A stretch of 64,000 nt of DNA from assembly GCA_937864535.1 (NCBI GenBank), contig CALMJS010000034.1:1-64000 (forward strand), read 5' to 3'. Shown here in pieces: positions 1-8,079 of the stretch. The notes under the pieces are model-generated. The model made no database searches, was not told the origin of the DNA, and saw nothing but the letters and a program-made list of their open reading frames with translations. The number at the start of each line of letters is the position of its first letter. Position 1 is the first letter of the stretch. Source of the stretch: an uncultured Paracoccaceae bacterium (GTDB lineage Bacteria; Pseudomonadota; Alphaproteobacteria; Rhodobacterales; Rhodobacteraceae). Made by a program: the position numbers and the translations under genes.

Positions 1-124
1 GATGGAGCCTGTGGCGATAGCCCATGGCGTGCGAAAGGCGGCGCACCAGCAGTTCCGGCTTGGTGTCGCGGCCACGCACCCGGCTCATGCGCTCGCTTCG
101 CTGTTCTGGCGTCAGGGTGTCCAT
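1..124 (-). CDS. vsr: Very short patch repair endonuclease Vsr, N-terminal part (cut by window edge)
   Basis: Only the first 41 codons lie in the window; the reading frame runs off position 1. Visible residues include MDTLTPEQRSERMSRVRG and DTKPELLVRR, the N-terminal signature of Vsr nicking endonucleases, which repair the T:G mismatches left when 5-methylcytosine deaminates. It starts 8 bases after the stop of the cytosine methyltransferase on the same strand, the usual dcm-vsr arrangement. It is too short to judge the catalytic part, which lies outside the window. Confidence 0.85.
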   Translation of the reverse strand, partial: MDTLTPEQRSERMSRVRGRDTKPELLVRRLSHAMGYRHRLH

Positions 125-132
125 GCCCCACC

Positions 133-1461
133 CTAGAGCAGCGCGCGGACGTGGTCGATCCGCTGCCCCAGCCACTCCATCGCGTTCACCGCCATGCTGT
201 TGCCCAGCGCCTTGTAGCGCGGCCCATCCGGCGTCCAGTTGCGCTTCCGGAAGGGCACGTCTGTGTATCCGTCTGGGAAGCCCTGCAGGCGCTCGCACTC
301 GAGCGGCGTCAGGCGGCGCACCGCCCAGCGAGTGGCAATGTACGACCCGCTCGAGCCACCCGATGCAGCTCGGATGTTGGCGGTGTCGTGCGGGCCTTCC
401 GGCATCGTGCCGCCCTCCCTCCCTCGAAGGTCGAACGCGACCGCCAGCTGCCCGCCAGCATTCGCGTGCGATCCCGCATGGCCCATCGCCCGGAGCGTCG
501 GTGTCGCGCCGGACTCCCCAATCTGTACTTGGCTTCCCTTGCTGTCGAACGCGACAGCCTGTGGGACTGTCCGCGCCTCCAGCGTGTAAGCCGCACCATC
601 GCACCGCCAACCAGCGCCATCCGGCCCAGCGTTCGGGTTCTCGCTGACCGCCCGCTCTTGGATTGCGAATGCTTGCGAGACTGGCAGGACTCTTCCGGTA
701 AACGCATCTTGCCCATTCAGGCCACCGCCCATGTGTGCGCCGTCAGACAAGGTGCCACAGACTTCGAAGCCGTCTGTATGAGTGATCAATCCTCCGTCGA
801 GGTCGAAGTCGGTCCCGAGGCCACCACCGCCTCGAGTGCGTGCCGCAAGAGTTGGGGCAGGTCCTTGCCCCGGTTCCCGGCGCGGCGGAGGATTCCCGCG
901 CAGGCTTTCGGGCTCAAAAAGTACCGCTGCGGGAGGACGCCAGTCTCCAAGATATCCGACAACGAACACACGACGTCGCCGCTGGGGAACGGCTCCGGAA
1001 AAGCGGCGTGTTCGGATGTACTGAGCGTCCAGCACTCGGTAGGCCCACCCATACCCGAGTTCGCCCAAGCCCCCGAGGAAGGCTCCAAAGTCACGTCCTT
1101 TGCTCGATGACAGGACGCCGGGGACGTTCTCCCAAACCACCCACTTGGGCCGGTAGCGGTCAACCAGTCCCAGATAGACGAGGGCCAGGTTGCCGCGCGG
1201 ATCGTCCAGTCCTTTTCGAAGCCCGACGACGCTGAAGGACTGGCAGGGGGTTCCACCAACGAGAAGATCGACAGCTGCATCCGGCCATTCCTTGAAACGG
1301 GTCATGTCGCCCCAATTCGGGACGCTCGGGTAATGATGAGCGAGCACCGCCGACGGAAACGCGTCGATCTCGCTGAAAGCAACAGGGCGCCAGCCGAGAG
1401 GCTCCCATGCGACGCTCGCGGCCTCGATGCCGCTGCAGACGCTCAGATATCGAAGGGGCAT
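133..1461 (-). CDS. dcm: DNA (cytosine-5) methyltransferase, phage type
   Basis: Transfers a methyl group from SAM to C5 of cytosine in a specific DNA target. Visible family motifs are the SAM-binding LSVCSGIEAASVAW at the N-terminus, the catalytic GGTPCQSFS loop with its PCQ cysteine, the ENVPG motif, and C-terminal RRLTPLECERLQGFPDGY and YKALGNSMAV. The roughly 170-residue target-recognition region between motifs VIII and IX is rich in Gly and contains repeated TLxA-like units, as in phage-borne enzymes. ATG at 1461 is preferred because CGGGG lies about 7 bases upstream; ATG 1467 and GTG 1476 are alternatives. A vsr gene follows directly, and no cognate restriction enzyme is visible here. 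Confidence 0.9.
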   Translation of the reverse strand: MPLRYLSVCSGIEAASVAWEPLGWRPVAFSEIDAFPSAVLAHHYPSVPNWGDMTRFKEWPDAAVDLLVGGTPCQSFSVVGLRKGLDDPRGNLALVYLGLVDRYRPKWVVWENVPGVLSSSKGRDFGAFLGGLGELGYGWAYRVLDAQYIRTRRFSGAVPQRRRRVFVVGYLGDWRPPAAVLFEPESLRGNPPPRREPGQGPAPTLAARTRGGGGLGTDFDLDGGLITHTDGFEVCGTLSDGAHMGGGLNGQDAFTGRVLPVSQAFAIQERAVSENPNAGPDGAGWRCDGAAYTLEARTVPQAVAFDSKGSQVQIGESGATPTLRAMGHAGSHANAGGQLAVAFDLRGREGGTMPEGPHDTANIRAASGGSSGSYIATRWAVRRLTPLECERLQGFPDGYTDVPFRKRNWTPDGPRYKALGNSMAVNAMEWLGQRIDHVRALL

Positions 1462-1643
1462 GTTCATGCCCCGCACCGTGCGTCACGCCATGCGGAGGCT
1501 CCGAGGCGCGGAAAGGCGTGGAAAGGCCGCCCACCGCGCCGCGATCATAAAGCAATGAAACTGCTCGGATTTCTCTACACTACAAGCGCAGGCGGAGCGA
1601 TGGTGATTACAGAACGCGACACAGCAGAGACGGAGACATCGCA

Positions 1644-1838
1644 ATGACCATCCACCAGCAGGCACTCGCCAAGCGCGCGCCCGAGCTGAACGCGCTGCAC
1701 ATGGAGACGCTGGCCTTCGCGGTTGGCTCGACGCTTAATGAGATGCCGTCGGAGTTCTTTGACGAGATCGCGGCGCTTGCTCGCCAGATGGGGCCCGAGC
1801 GGCTCGCGGAGTTTCACGCGGGCGAGACCTGCGCCTGA
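1644..1838 (+). CDS. Small hypothetical protein, prophage region
   Basis: A 64-residue ORF starting MTIHQQALAKRAPELN, divergent from the methyltransferase. It is acidic and probably all-helical, with no signal peptide, cysteine motif or recognisable domain. It ends 7 bases before the end of the converging secreted-protein gene. I do not recognise the family. Coding status rests on a plausible start, fitting codon use and position between two phage-region genes. Confidence 0.45.
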   Translation: MTIHQQALAKRAPELNALHMETLAFAVGSTLNEMPSEFFDEIAALARQMGPERLAEFHAGETCA

Positions 1839-1845
1839 CGTTCTT

Positions 1846-2166
1846 TCACTCGGGCAAGACGGATGCGCGGAGCGCGCCGCACATCTCCGCGATCATGGGC
1901 TCCGAATCGGACGGCGTCGCGGTGATCAGCTGCTGCCGGTACTCGCCGAGCTGCTGCTCCGATGGCCCGCCCGCCGTCTCGCTGGCGACTTCCAGCAGCA
2001 TCCGGAAGGCCACTTCGAACAGCTGCTCGTCGCCCAGCTGCGCGCGGCACTTTGCTGCCACTGCCGCGTTCAAGGCGGCTTCCTGAAGGGATGGCTGATC
2101 GCCCAGCGCTGGCAATGCGAAGGATGCGATGAAGGGCAGGCAGAGAATGGTGGCGGCGCGGGACAT
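1846..2166 (-). CDS. Small secreted hypothetical protein
   Basis: A 106-residue product with a Sec-type signal peptide (MSRAATILCLPFIASFALPA, cleavage near ALG-D) followed by a helical, acidic mature part with two cysteines. ATG 2166 is chosen because AGGAG sits 6-7 bases upstream; a longer upstream reading would spoil the signal peptide. It lies between the phage lysis genes and the methyltransferase on the same strand, so it may be a prophage cargo (moron) gene. No named domain was recognised. Confidence 0.6.
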   Translation of the reverse strand: MSRAATILCLPFIASFALPALGDQPSLQEAALNAAVAAKCRAQLGDEQLFEVAFRMLLEVASETAGGPSEQQLGEYRQQLITATPSDSEPMIAEMCGALRASVLPE

Positions 2167-2278
2167 ATGCACTCCTGTTGAAATGGGTGACGGAACGTTA
2201 CCTCTGAACATCGCGAGCGCGTAGCCAATAGAAATGCCGTCGGCGAATGGCCGCGTGAATATTCCGTCGCCAGAAATG

Positions 2279-2311
2279 AAAAAAGGCCCCCCGGCCGAAG
2301 CCGAGGGGCCA
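2279..2311 (-). terminator. Intrinsic terminator after the phage lysis cassette
   Basis: On the minus strand GGCCCC (complement of 2305-2310) pairs with GGGGCC (complement of 2285-2290), extended inward by TCGGC/GCCGG around a TTCG loop, and is followed by six Ts (complement of 2279-2284). It lies about 50 bases beyond the stop codon of the last lysis-cassette gene. Confidence 0.85.
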
Positions 2312-2359
2312 AAAAGTGGGGTTTTGCGTTAATCGGGATTCCAGCCCGCTTTTCTTGCG

Positions 2360-2569
2360 TTATGCCTTCCGGCGCGCGAATTCCTCCAATGCCTCGACTG
2401 TGGGCTGGTAATGCTGGGCATAGGCCCCGTTCTTCCTGTCCCGCAGCTGCCGATAGAACTTCAGCTGGCGCGGCAGGGCATCGACCGGATAGGTGCCAGA
2501 CCACGCGCCCACGGTGATCGTGAAGCTCTGCCCGTCCGCCGAGGCCTCGACAACCGGCTTCGCTGTCAT
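2360..2569 (-). CDS. Small hypothetical phage protein
   Basis: A 69-residue soluble protein starting MTAKPVVEASADGQSFTI. It is predicted to form a short beta-rich N-terminal part and a helical, basic C-terminus (QLKFYRQLRDRKNG). Its ATG overlaps the stop of the preceding membrane-protein gene (ATGA), so it is translationally coupled to the lysis cassette. It is the last gene before the terminator at 2.3 kb. No known domain was recognised; co-transcription supports a phage origin. Confidence 0.6.
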   Translation of the reverse strand: MTAKPVVEASADGQSFTITVGAWSGTYPVDALPRQLKFYRQLRDRKNGAYAQHYQPTVEALEEFARRKA

Positions 2570-2961
2570 CGCGCCCAGCGCCGCGCGACCAGCGCCCCGG
2601 CGTCGCCCAGGATCACGGCCGGGATCAGGATGGTCGCGATATCCCAGAAGCGCGCCGGAATGTCGTCGATGGTGAGCGTCCAGCCGAAGAGCGGGTTCAG
2701 GATCGAGACGGCGAAGACGGCGGTCCACCAGACGCCGAACGGCACCACGATCAGCAGCCTGCCGATGCGCGTGGCGCTCCACCGATCAGATTGCTCGGCC
2801 AGCGCGATATCCCGCGCCGCCTCGAGGCTGGCGATCTGCTTCTCGGCCGCGAGGCGCTCGCTGTCGTTCTGCGCGGCCAGCCGCAGGCGGTGCGCCTCGA
2901 GCAGGGGACCGGTGAACTGCTGGATGATTCCGCCTGTCAGCAGCCCCACGAACCAGCTCAC
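2566..2961 (-). CDS. Phage membrane protein, holin-associated
   Basis: A 131-residue protein with an N-terminal hydrophobic segment (WFVGLLTGGIIQQFTG), a central charged helix rich in Ala/Glu/Arg that could form a coiled coil, and two C-terminal hydrophobic segments (LLIVVPFGVWWTAVFAVSIL and IATILIPAVILGDAGALVA). A GTG at 2961 overlapping the preceding stop is the likely start. It lies between the holin-like gene and a small soluble protein. The layout suggests a lysis accessory or second holin, but this is inference from position and topology. Confidence 0.65.
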   Translation of the reverse strand: MSWFVGLLTGGIIQQFTGPLLEAHRLRLAAQNDSERLAAEKQIASLEAARDIALAEQSDRWSATRIGRLLIVVPFGVWWTAVFAVSILNPLFGWTLTIDDIPARFWDIATILIPAVILGDAGALVARRWAR

Positions 2962-3179
2962 GGTTCCCGCCTTCCGACCGGCGTGGTCGTGATCGAGCGA
3001 AGCCAGATGTTCAGGAGCGCCAGCGCCAGGGCGTAGTAGGGGAGCCAGCCCTCGGGCAGGATCCCGCGCAGCTCCGGCATGCCGAGCACCTCCAACAGAT
3101 GAGGCAGCGCCACCTCGAGAGCGGCGAGCGCGCCCGCCACCGTGTTGACGATCAGCGTCCGATATCCTTTCAGTTTCAT
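2958..3179 (-). CDS. Holin-like phage membrane protein
   Basis: A 73-residue protein with two hydrophobic segments separated by a short polar turn and a positively charged C-terminus (RSITTTPVGRREP). Its ATG overlaps the endolysin stop codon (ATGA), the classic endolysin-holin arrangement. Small size, two membrane segments and position support a holin that forms inner-membrane lesions to release the endolysin. The family is too divergent to name from sequence alone. Confidence 0.65.
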   Translation of the reverse strand: MKLKGYRTLIVNTVAGALAALEVALPHLLEVLGMPELRGILPEGWLPYYALALALLNIWLRSITTTPVGRREP

Positions 3180-3952
3180 GCCCGTGCCTCCTCAGCCACC
3201 GCCTGGAACGCAGCGGCCCGCTCCTGCTCGTGGCGACGCCGACCGAGAAGGTTGATGACCGCCACCACGACGACCGCACCCAGCACCAGGATCGTCCAGT
3301 CGGGCAGGTCCGCGAGCGTGGTGCCCGCGCCGCCGCCCACCGCCACGCCGCCAGCGTTCGTGCCGTCCCTGCGAGCCTTGCCCTCGGCTTCGGCCTTGGC
3401 CTCGATCAGCGCCGGGCGAGCGGGCAGCGTGCTGGCCTCGACCGCCATGCGCACCGCCACAGCCTCGACGCGGGCCACCCGGCGCGACCAGCCGCGCCCG
3501 AACGTGTCCCAGGTGCGCAGGCCGCGCAGGAAGCCCATGCGGACCGCGCAGGCGCGCTTGATGGCGTCGACCGGCGTGGCGTCGTTCGCGGCCTTGAGGG
3601 TCAATGGACCCATCTTCCCGTCGGCGGTGACGCCCACCGCCCGCTGCAGCCATTGGACGCCGCGGCTGACTCCGCTGTTCACGGCGGGATCGAGCGCCAC
3701 GAGATCGACACCGGCGCGGAGATCGTCGCCGCGCACCGGGTTCCAGTAGCGGGCGCGGTAGATGGTCTCGGCCTCGCGCTTGGTCAGGCTGCGAACGTCG
3801 TCCTTGGTGACCGGCCCACCGCGCCAGTCGCGCAGCGAGCCGATGGTGATGCCCATGTTCGTGGCGCCACCCGGATCCTTCGGGTGATCGACATAGCCGC
3901 CCTCGTGGGCGAAGATTTCCACCATGCAGGCGGCGAAGTTGTCTTGGGCCAT
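3176..3952 (-). CDS. Endolysin, glycoside hydrolase family 108 N-acetylmuramidase with C-terminal membrane segment
   Basis: A 258-residue peptidoglycan hydrolase. The N-terminus carries the GH108 signature HEGGYVDHPKDPGGATNMGI, with the catalytic Glu near residue 17, followed by the peptidoglycan-binding region (VNSGVSRGVQWLQRAVG, DGKMGPLTLKA) usual in the family. The last 60 residues are unusual for a soluble lysozyme: a charged linker, a Gly-rich stretch, then one transmembrane segment (WTILVLGAVVVVAVINLLG) and a basic tail, so the enzyme may be membrane-tethered. It heads the lysis cassette. Confidence 0.88.
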   Translation of the reverse strand: MAQDNFAACMVEIFAHEGGYVDHPKDPGGATNMGITIGSLRDWRGGPVTKDDVRSLTKREAETIYRARYWNPVRGDDLRAGVDLVALDPAVNSGVSRGVQWLQRAVGVTADGKMGPLTLKAANDATPVDAIKRACAVRMGFLRGLRTWDTFGRGWSRRVARVEAVAVRMAVEASTLPARPALIEAKAEAEGKARRDGTNAGGVAVGGGAGTTLADLPDWTILVLGAVVVVAVINLLGRRRHEQERAAAFQAVAEEARA

Positions 3953-3973
3953 GGCAGGCTCCTTTCAGGCATG

Positions 3974-3996
3974 AAAAAACCCGCCTCGCAGCGGGT
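3974..3996 (-). terminator. Intrinsic terminator upstream of the endolysin gene
   Basis: On the minus strand ACCCGC (complement of 3991-3996) pairs with GCGGGT (complement of 3979-3984) around a six-base loop and is followed by a run of Ts (complement of 3974-3979). It ends the transcript of the coiled-coil gene at 4024-4290 and separates it from the lysis cassette. Confidence 0.75.
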
Positions 3997-4023
3997 CGGG
4001 TGGGGTTTCAGGGCGTGGACGGT

Positions 4024-4290
4024 TCAGCGGTCGGCGATCTTCCGGTCGAGGCGCTCGAGCGTCCTGCCGATGCCCAGAAGGCTTTCCTCGATGCGGCCCA
4101 GTTGCACTGCTTGCTGGTTGGCCGACTCCGCCTGTGCTTCCACCTTCACCTCGAGCTTGGCGATCTCGCGCTCGTTCTGCTTGCTCTGCGCGGAGGCTTT
4201 CGAGAGGGCCACTTCAATTCTCGCCCAGAGACCGGCCAAGCCCAGAAGCAGTGGCCAGACCGCCTGTATCGTTTCCCAATTCGGCATCAT
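4024..4290 (-). CDS. Small phage protein with membrane anchor and coiled coil
   Basis: An 88-residue protein. The N-terminus has one hydrophobic segment (IQAVWPLLLGLAGLWARIEV), followed by about 60 residues of heptad-rich charged sequence (SKQNEREIAKLEVKVEAQAE and following) that should form a coiled coil. Similar small anchored coiled-coil proteins sit between tail-fibre and lysis genes in phages of this order. No enzyme motif is present. Either Met of the initial MM pair could be the start. Confidence 0.65.
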   Translation of the reverse strand: MMPNWETIQAVWPLLLGLAGLWARIEVALSKASAQSKQNEREIAKLEVKVEAQAESANQQAVQLGRIEESLLGIGRTLERLDRKIADR

Positions 4291-4335
4291 GGACTGCCCT
4301 TTCTGCTTGCGTGTTTACTACGATTTCCCCGCGCA

Positions 4336-4644
4336 TCAGTTTGGCACTCCCAGCGTCAGGTAATGGATTGCGATGCGGACCGAGCCGCCCGTGAAATTGC
4401 TGCCGTTCGCGGTGAGCACGATGGGCGTGTCGGCGTAGAACGCCTGGGGACCGATCACACCGACGTTCGTGCTTCCCGCCGCGACGCCGAGCGATCCGCC
4501 AAACTTGCTGGTCTCGCCCGCGATCCCGCAGTCGTATGAGGTCGCGCCGGTGATCGTCGTCACCGTCCGGGCCGAAACGCCGAGGCAGATCGCGCGGTCA
4601 GGTATCTCGATGGTGGAGGACACGCCGCTTGCCGTCCTGGCCAC
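4336..4644 (-). pseudogene. C-terminal end of a DUF2793 phage protein, 5' end lost
   Basis: Residues from IPDRAICLGVSARTVTTITG through GATSYDCGIAGE, KFGGSLGVAAGS, NVGVIGPQAFYADTPI and NFTGGSVRIAIHYL match the conserved C-terminal end of DUF2793 proteins of alphaproteobacterial phages and gene transfer agents. Homology starts near position 4608. The first residues of the open frame (4609-4644) read antisense through the oxidoreductase fragment on the other strand, so the ATG at 4644 is fortuitous. The gene was therefore cut at about 4.61 kb and most of it is missing. Confidence 0.75.
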
Positions 4645-5119
4645 GCATCCGATGAGCGCGCATCAGGCCCTGATGCTGCGCGCGGACTGGAGCGAAGACG
4701 TCACGCTGATCACGGGTGGGATGGAGGAACTGGACGAAGGTGCGCTTCGTGCGGCGGGGGTCCGGGTGGAACCCGGAAGGCTAACCGCCGCGGCGGCTGA
4801 TGAGGGCGGCATCTCTCTTACCCTGACGGGCGGCAAGACCGAACGCTTCGGCGCCCTGTTTATCGGTCCCCGCACGACGCTGTCAGGCAGCCCGGCCGAC
4901 CAACTTGGGTGCGCGATGGGTGACGGCTCGATGGGCCGGTTCGTCCGCGTAGGTCCGATGGCGCAGACCAGCGTGCCGGGCGTTTTCGCGGCCGGTGACG
5001 TGGCGCGCCCGATGCCGAACATCAATTTCGCTCTCGCGGACGGGGCGCAGGCGGGCAGCGCCTGTCATGCCTCGCTGCTGTTTCCCGATTTCGTTGCGCC
5101 ACTGGAGATTGCCGCATGA
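4612..5119 (+). pseudogene. Thioredoxin-reductase-like FAD oxidoreductase, 5'-truncated
   Basis: From about 4612 the plus-strand frame reads DTPLAVLATHPMSAHQALML, then an NADP-domain-like stretch and a FAD-binding end ([35 protein letters not shown]). This is the C-terminal half of a pyridine nucleotide-disulphide oxidoreductase of the thioredoxin reductase type. The N-terminal FAD dinucleotide fold and the CxxC region are absent because the frame enters phage sequence upstream. Its stop overlaps the start of the COG0523 gene (ATGA), so it was formerly the upstream gene of that operon. Confidence 0.8.
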
Positions 5120-6324
5120 CCGACACCCGCCTTCCCGTGACCGTGCTTTCCGGCTTCCTCGGTGCCGGCAAGACGACGCTCCTGAACCGCGTGCTGAACA
5201 ACCGCGAGGGCCGCCGCGTCGCGGTGATCGTGAATGACATGTCCGAGGTGAATATCGACGCCGATCTCGTGCGCGCCGATACCGAGTTGTCCCGCACCGA
5301 CGAGACGCTGGTGGAGATGTCGAACGGCTGCATCTGCTGCACGCTGCGCGACGACCTCCTGCAGGAGGTACGCAAACTCGCCACCGAGGGCCGCTTCGAC
5401 TACCTGTTGATCGAGTCGACCGACATTTCCGAACCGCTCCCTGTGGCTGCCACCTTTGACTTCCGCGACGCGGATGGCGAGAGCCTGTCGGACGTGGCCC
5501 GTCTCGACACGATGGTGACGGTCGTCGACGCTGTGAACCTGCTGAAAGACTATTCAAGCCACGACTTCCTGCGCGACCGGGGCGAGACGCTGGGCGAGGC
5601 GGACGACCGGACGCTGGTGAACCTCTTGGTCGAGCAGATCGAGTTCGCCGACGTCGTGATCCTGAACAAGGTTGCCGATGCGGGCCCCGAGCGCACCGAT
5701 GCTGCGCGCAAGATCATCCGCAGCCTGAACGCCGACGCCCGGATCATCGAGACGACCCATTCCGACGTCGCGGCTGACGACATTCTCGACACCGGCCTTT
5801 TCGATTTCGACAAGGCCCACGAGCATCCGCAATGGGCCAAGGAGCTTTACGGCTTCGCCGACCATGTGCCCGAATCCGAGGAATACGGCGTCACTTCCTA
5901 CGTCTATCGCGCCAGGCAGCCCTTCGAGCCCGAAAAAGTTCTGGCCGTCCTGAACGCGGAAATGCCCGGGGTGATCCGCGCCAAGGGGCATTTCTGGATT
6001 GCGACGCGGCCCGACTGGGTGGCCGAGTTCTCGCTCGCCGGGGCGCTGTCTTCCGTGAAGCCGCTCGGCACGTGGTGGGCGGCCGTCCCGAAGGCGCGGT
6101 GGCCGGATCACGAAAGCGCCCGCTCTTACTTGGCTGCGCACTGGGTCGAGCCCTGGGGCGACCAGCGGCAGGAGATCGTCTTTATCGGCAGCGGCATCGA
6201 CTGGCCCGCGCTCAAGTCGCGGCTCGATGCCTGTCTGCTGCCTTCGCATCTGGCGCCGGGACCGGAGGCACTTCCCGACCTGCCTGATCCGTTTCCGGTC
6301 TGGCGGCGCGCGGAGGCAGCATGA
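5116..6324 (+). CDS. COG0523 GTPase, zinc-metallochaperone type (CobW/ZigA-like)
   Basis: A 402-residue P-loop GTPase of the COG0523 family. It shows Walker [10 protein letters not shown] (residues 13-21), the family metal motif CICC (72-75), an ESTDISEP switch region, an NKVAD G4 motif near residue 180, and a C-terminal CobW_C domain (about 270-380). Members deliver zinc or cobalt to client proteins under metal limitation. The neighbours (DUF1826, DUF6525, an ABC binding protein, FtsX, DUF3299) are those of Zur-type zinc-starvation clusters, favouring the zinc subgroup. The ATG overlaps the stop of the truncated oxidoreductase. Any promoter or Zur box that lay upstream has been lost. Confidence 0.85.
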   Translation: MTDTRLPVTVLSGFLGAGKTTLLNRVLNNREGRRVAVIVNDMSEVNIDADLVRADTELSRTDETLVEMSNGCICCTLRDDLLQEVRKLATEGRFDYLLIESTDISEPLPVAATFDFRDADGESLSDVARLDTMVTVVDAVNLLKDYSSHDFLRDRGETLGEADDRTLVNLLVEQIEFADVVILNKVADAGPERTDAARKIIRSLNADARIIETTHSDVAADDILDTGLFDFDKAHEHPQWAKELYGFADHVPESEEYGVTSYVYRARQPFEPEKVLAVLNAEMPGVIRAKGHFWIATRPDWVAEFSLAGALSSVKPLGTWWAAVPKARWPDHESARSYLAAHWVEPWGDQRQEIVFIGSGIDWPALKSRLDACLLPSHLAPGPEALPDLPDPFPVWRRAEAA

Positions 6325-6935
6325 TGACGGTTCTTCCTCGTAGTGCGACGGCCATGAACAGCAGCGACGATCCGCGCGTGCTCCGGACGCTCGGCATGGA
6401 GGGCGTGTCGCTTGCGCTATGGACGCGTTCGCTGCCGGACGATCTTGCCCGCGCGCTCGACGCTCTTCCGACCGACCGTCTTCCCCGGCTTCGTCGCAGC
6501 CTCACACAAAGTGGTGTGACCGGAGCAATTCATGATGCCTGCGACGAGGCGGGAACGGGCGATTGCGCGGCACGTCTGGCCGCGGATGTCGAGACACTCG
6601 CGGCACATGCCATGCAGGTCTTCGCATCGCCCCTGCTTGAGCTTCGCCTCGACGTGACCGAGGGCCAACCATGTCCGAAATGGCATATCGATGCCGTGCC
6701 GGGCCGGCTGCTTTGCACCTTGCTCGGACCCGGCACCGAATACGGCCCGATCGGGCCGAATGGCGAGCCGCAATCGGTTCACTGCATGCCACGCGGCGCA
6801 GTCGGCGCCTTCCGCGGCGTGCTATGGCCGGGGCGGGAACTCGCGGCCATCGTGCATCGGTCACCACCTCGCGAAGCAGGCGGTCCGCGCCTGCTCCTTG
6901 TGATCGATCCCGCACCGAATGCAGGAACTTGCTGA
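6321..6935 (+). CDS. DUF1826 domain protein
   Basis: A 204-residue protein with the DUF1826 hallmarks [26 protein letters not shown] and C-terminal HRSPP, a pattern suggesting a cupin-like or dioxygenase-like metal site. It is coupled to the GTPase (ATGA overlap) and to DUF6525 (TGATG overlap). In the order this family recurs beside COG0523 proteins in zinc-responsive clusters. The biochemical role is unknown; involvement in zinc limitation is inferred from context. Confidence 0.8.
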   Translation: MMTVLPRSATAMNSSDDPRVLRTLGMEGVSLALWTRSLPDDLARALDALPTDRLPRLRRSLTQSGVTGAIHDACDEAGTGDCAARLAADVETLAAHAMQVFASPLLELRLDVTEGQPCPKWHIDAVPGRLLCTLLGPGTEYGPIGPNGEPQSVHCMPRGAVGAFRGVLWPGRELAAIVHRSPPREAGGPRLLLVIDPAPNAGTC

Positions 6936-7237
6936 TGGCGCGCGCTTCCAATCTGGGCGCGACCAGCCTCAGACGGCGTGTACGCGCCGAGGATCCGATG
7001 CGCGCCTTCGACGCCCTGCCACCCCCCTTGCGCCGCTGGTTGGCCGAGGCCGCGATGCCGTGGTCGCCCGCGTCTTGCCGCCGGCTCTGGAGGCGCGCGC
7101 GAGCCCAAGGCGAGTCGGTCGAGGCAATCCTGGCGCGGCTGGACCGCGCACAGGAGACGTGTCTTCGCCGCGCCCTTGATCCGCACCCCGCGCGCAACGC
7201 CCGCCAAGCCCTTCACCAACAGAAAACCCCACGATGA
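6935..7237 (+). CDS. DUF6525 family protein
   Basis: A 100-residue basic protein starting [18 protein letters not shown], with the pattern DPMRAFDALPPPLRRWLAEA then WSPASCRRLWRRA that I associate with DUF6525 of Rhodobacterales. It overlaps the preceding stop by one base and ends overlapping the next start (ATGA), so it belongs to one tight operon. The function is not known. Its small size, high Arg content and helix-rich composition would allow nucleic-acid or protein binding, but nothing specific supports that. Confidence 0.7.
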   Translation: MARASNLGATSLRRRVRAEDPMRAFDALPPPLRRWLAEAAMPWSPASCRRLWRRARAQGESVEAILARLDRAQETCLRRALDPHPARNARQALHQQKTPR

Positions 7238-8079
7238 TTCGATCCATTCTGACCACAACCGCGGTACTTGCGATGCTCGCCGGTCCAGCGCTGGCGCAAT
7301 CTGGCGAGACGCTCGATGTCGCCGCCCAGTTCGAAATCCAGGGGCCCGAGCCATCGACCAGCGGCTACATCTTCACGCGGATGGGCATCGCCGAGACACT
7401 GGTGAATGCCGACGCAGACGGACAGCTGACCCCCGGCCTGGCAACCGCCTGGCAAGCGTCGGAGGACGGGCTGACCTGGAGCTTCATCCTGCGCGACGGC
7501 GTGAGCTTCCATGACGGTACGGCGATGACTGCCGACGCGGTGGTGAATGCCCTAGAGATTGCGCGCGGCAAGCCCGGTCCTCTGACCGATCTGCCGATCA
7601 CCGGTATTGAAGCAGGCGACGGCGAAATCGTCGTGCGCCTCTCGGAGCCGCTCGCGGCGCTGCCGGCCTTTTTCGCCGAGTTCCGGTCCCAGATCCTCGC
7701 GCCCTCGTCCTTTGGGCCTGACGGCGCGGGCGTAGCGATCATCGGCACCGGTCCCTACCAGATCACCGCCATGGAGCCCCCGCTGTCGCTCGATGCGACC
7801 GCGTTCGCGGACTATTGGGGCGAAGCACCGCACATCGCGGATGTCAGCTATTCCGGGGTCAGCCGGGTCGAGACCCGTGCCCTGATGGCAGAGTCTGGAG
7901 AGGCCGAATTCGTGTTTGGCCTCGATCCGGCCAGTGTCTCGCGCCTCGGCACGCTGGACCAGGTCGAGGTTCTGTCCGTCGCAATTCCCCGCACGCTTCT
8001 GATCAAGGTGAACGCCGGGCATGGTCGTCGTCACCGCGTTGCTTGGAATGATGGCAATGATCTTTTCGAGTTTGAATGA
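7234..8079 (+). pseudogene. Family 5 ABC transporter substrate-binding protein, 3'-truncated
   Basis: Begins with a signal peptide (MIRSILTTTAVLAMLAGPAL, cleavage at ALA-Q), then the family-5 (peptide/nickel) binding protein pattern LTPGLATAWQASEDGLTWSF, ILRDGVSFHDGTAMTADAVV and GTGPYQI. Homology stops after about 262 residues at LLIKVNAG (near 8019), where family members normally continue for some 240 more residues. The remaining 20 codons to 8079 are FtsX-gene sequence read in the wrong frame. The cognate permease and ATPase genes are absent. The product would lack the second lobe and cannot be a working receptor. Confidence 0.85.

Noticed and set aside
1-4644. Gene transfer agent cluster
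   Set aside because: DUF2793 also occurs in GTA-related modules, but the methyltransferase, Vsr and holin/endolysin cassette without GTA capsid or tail genes fit a prophage remnant better.
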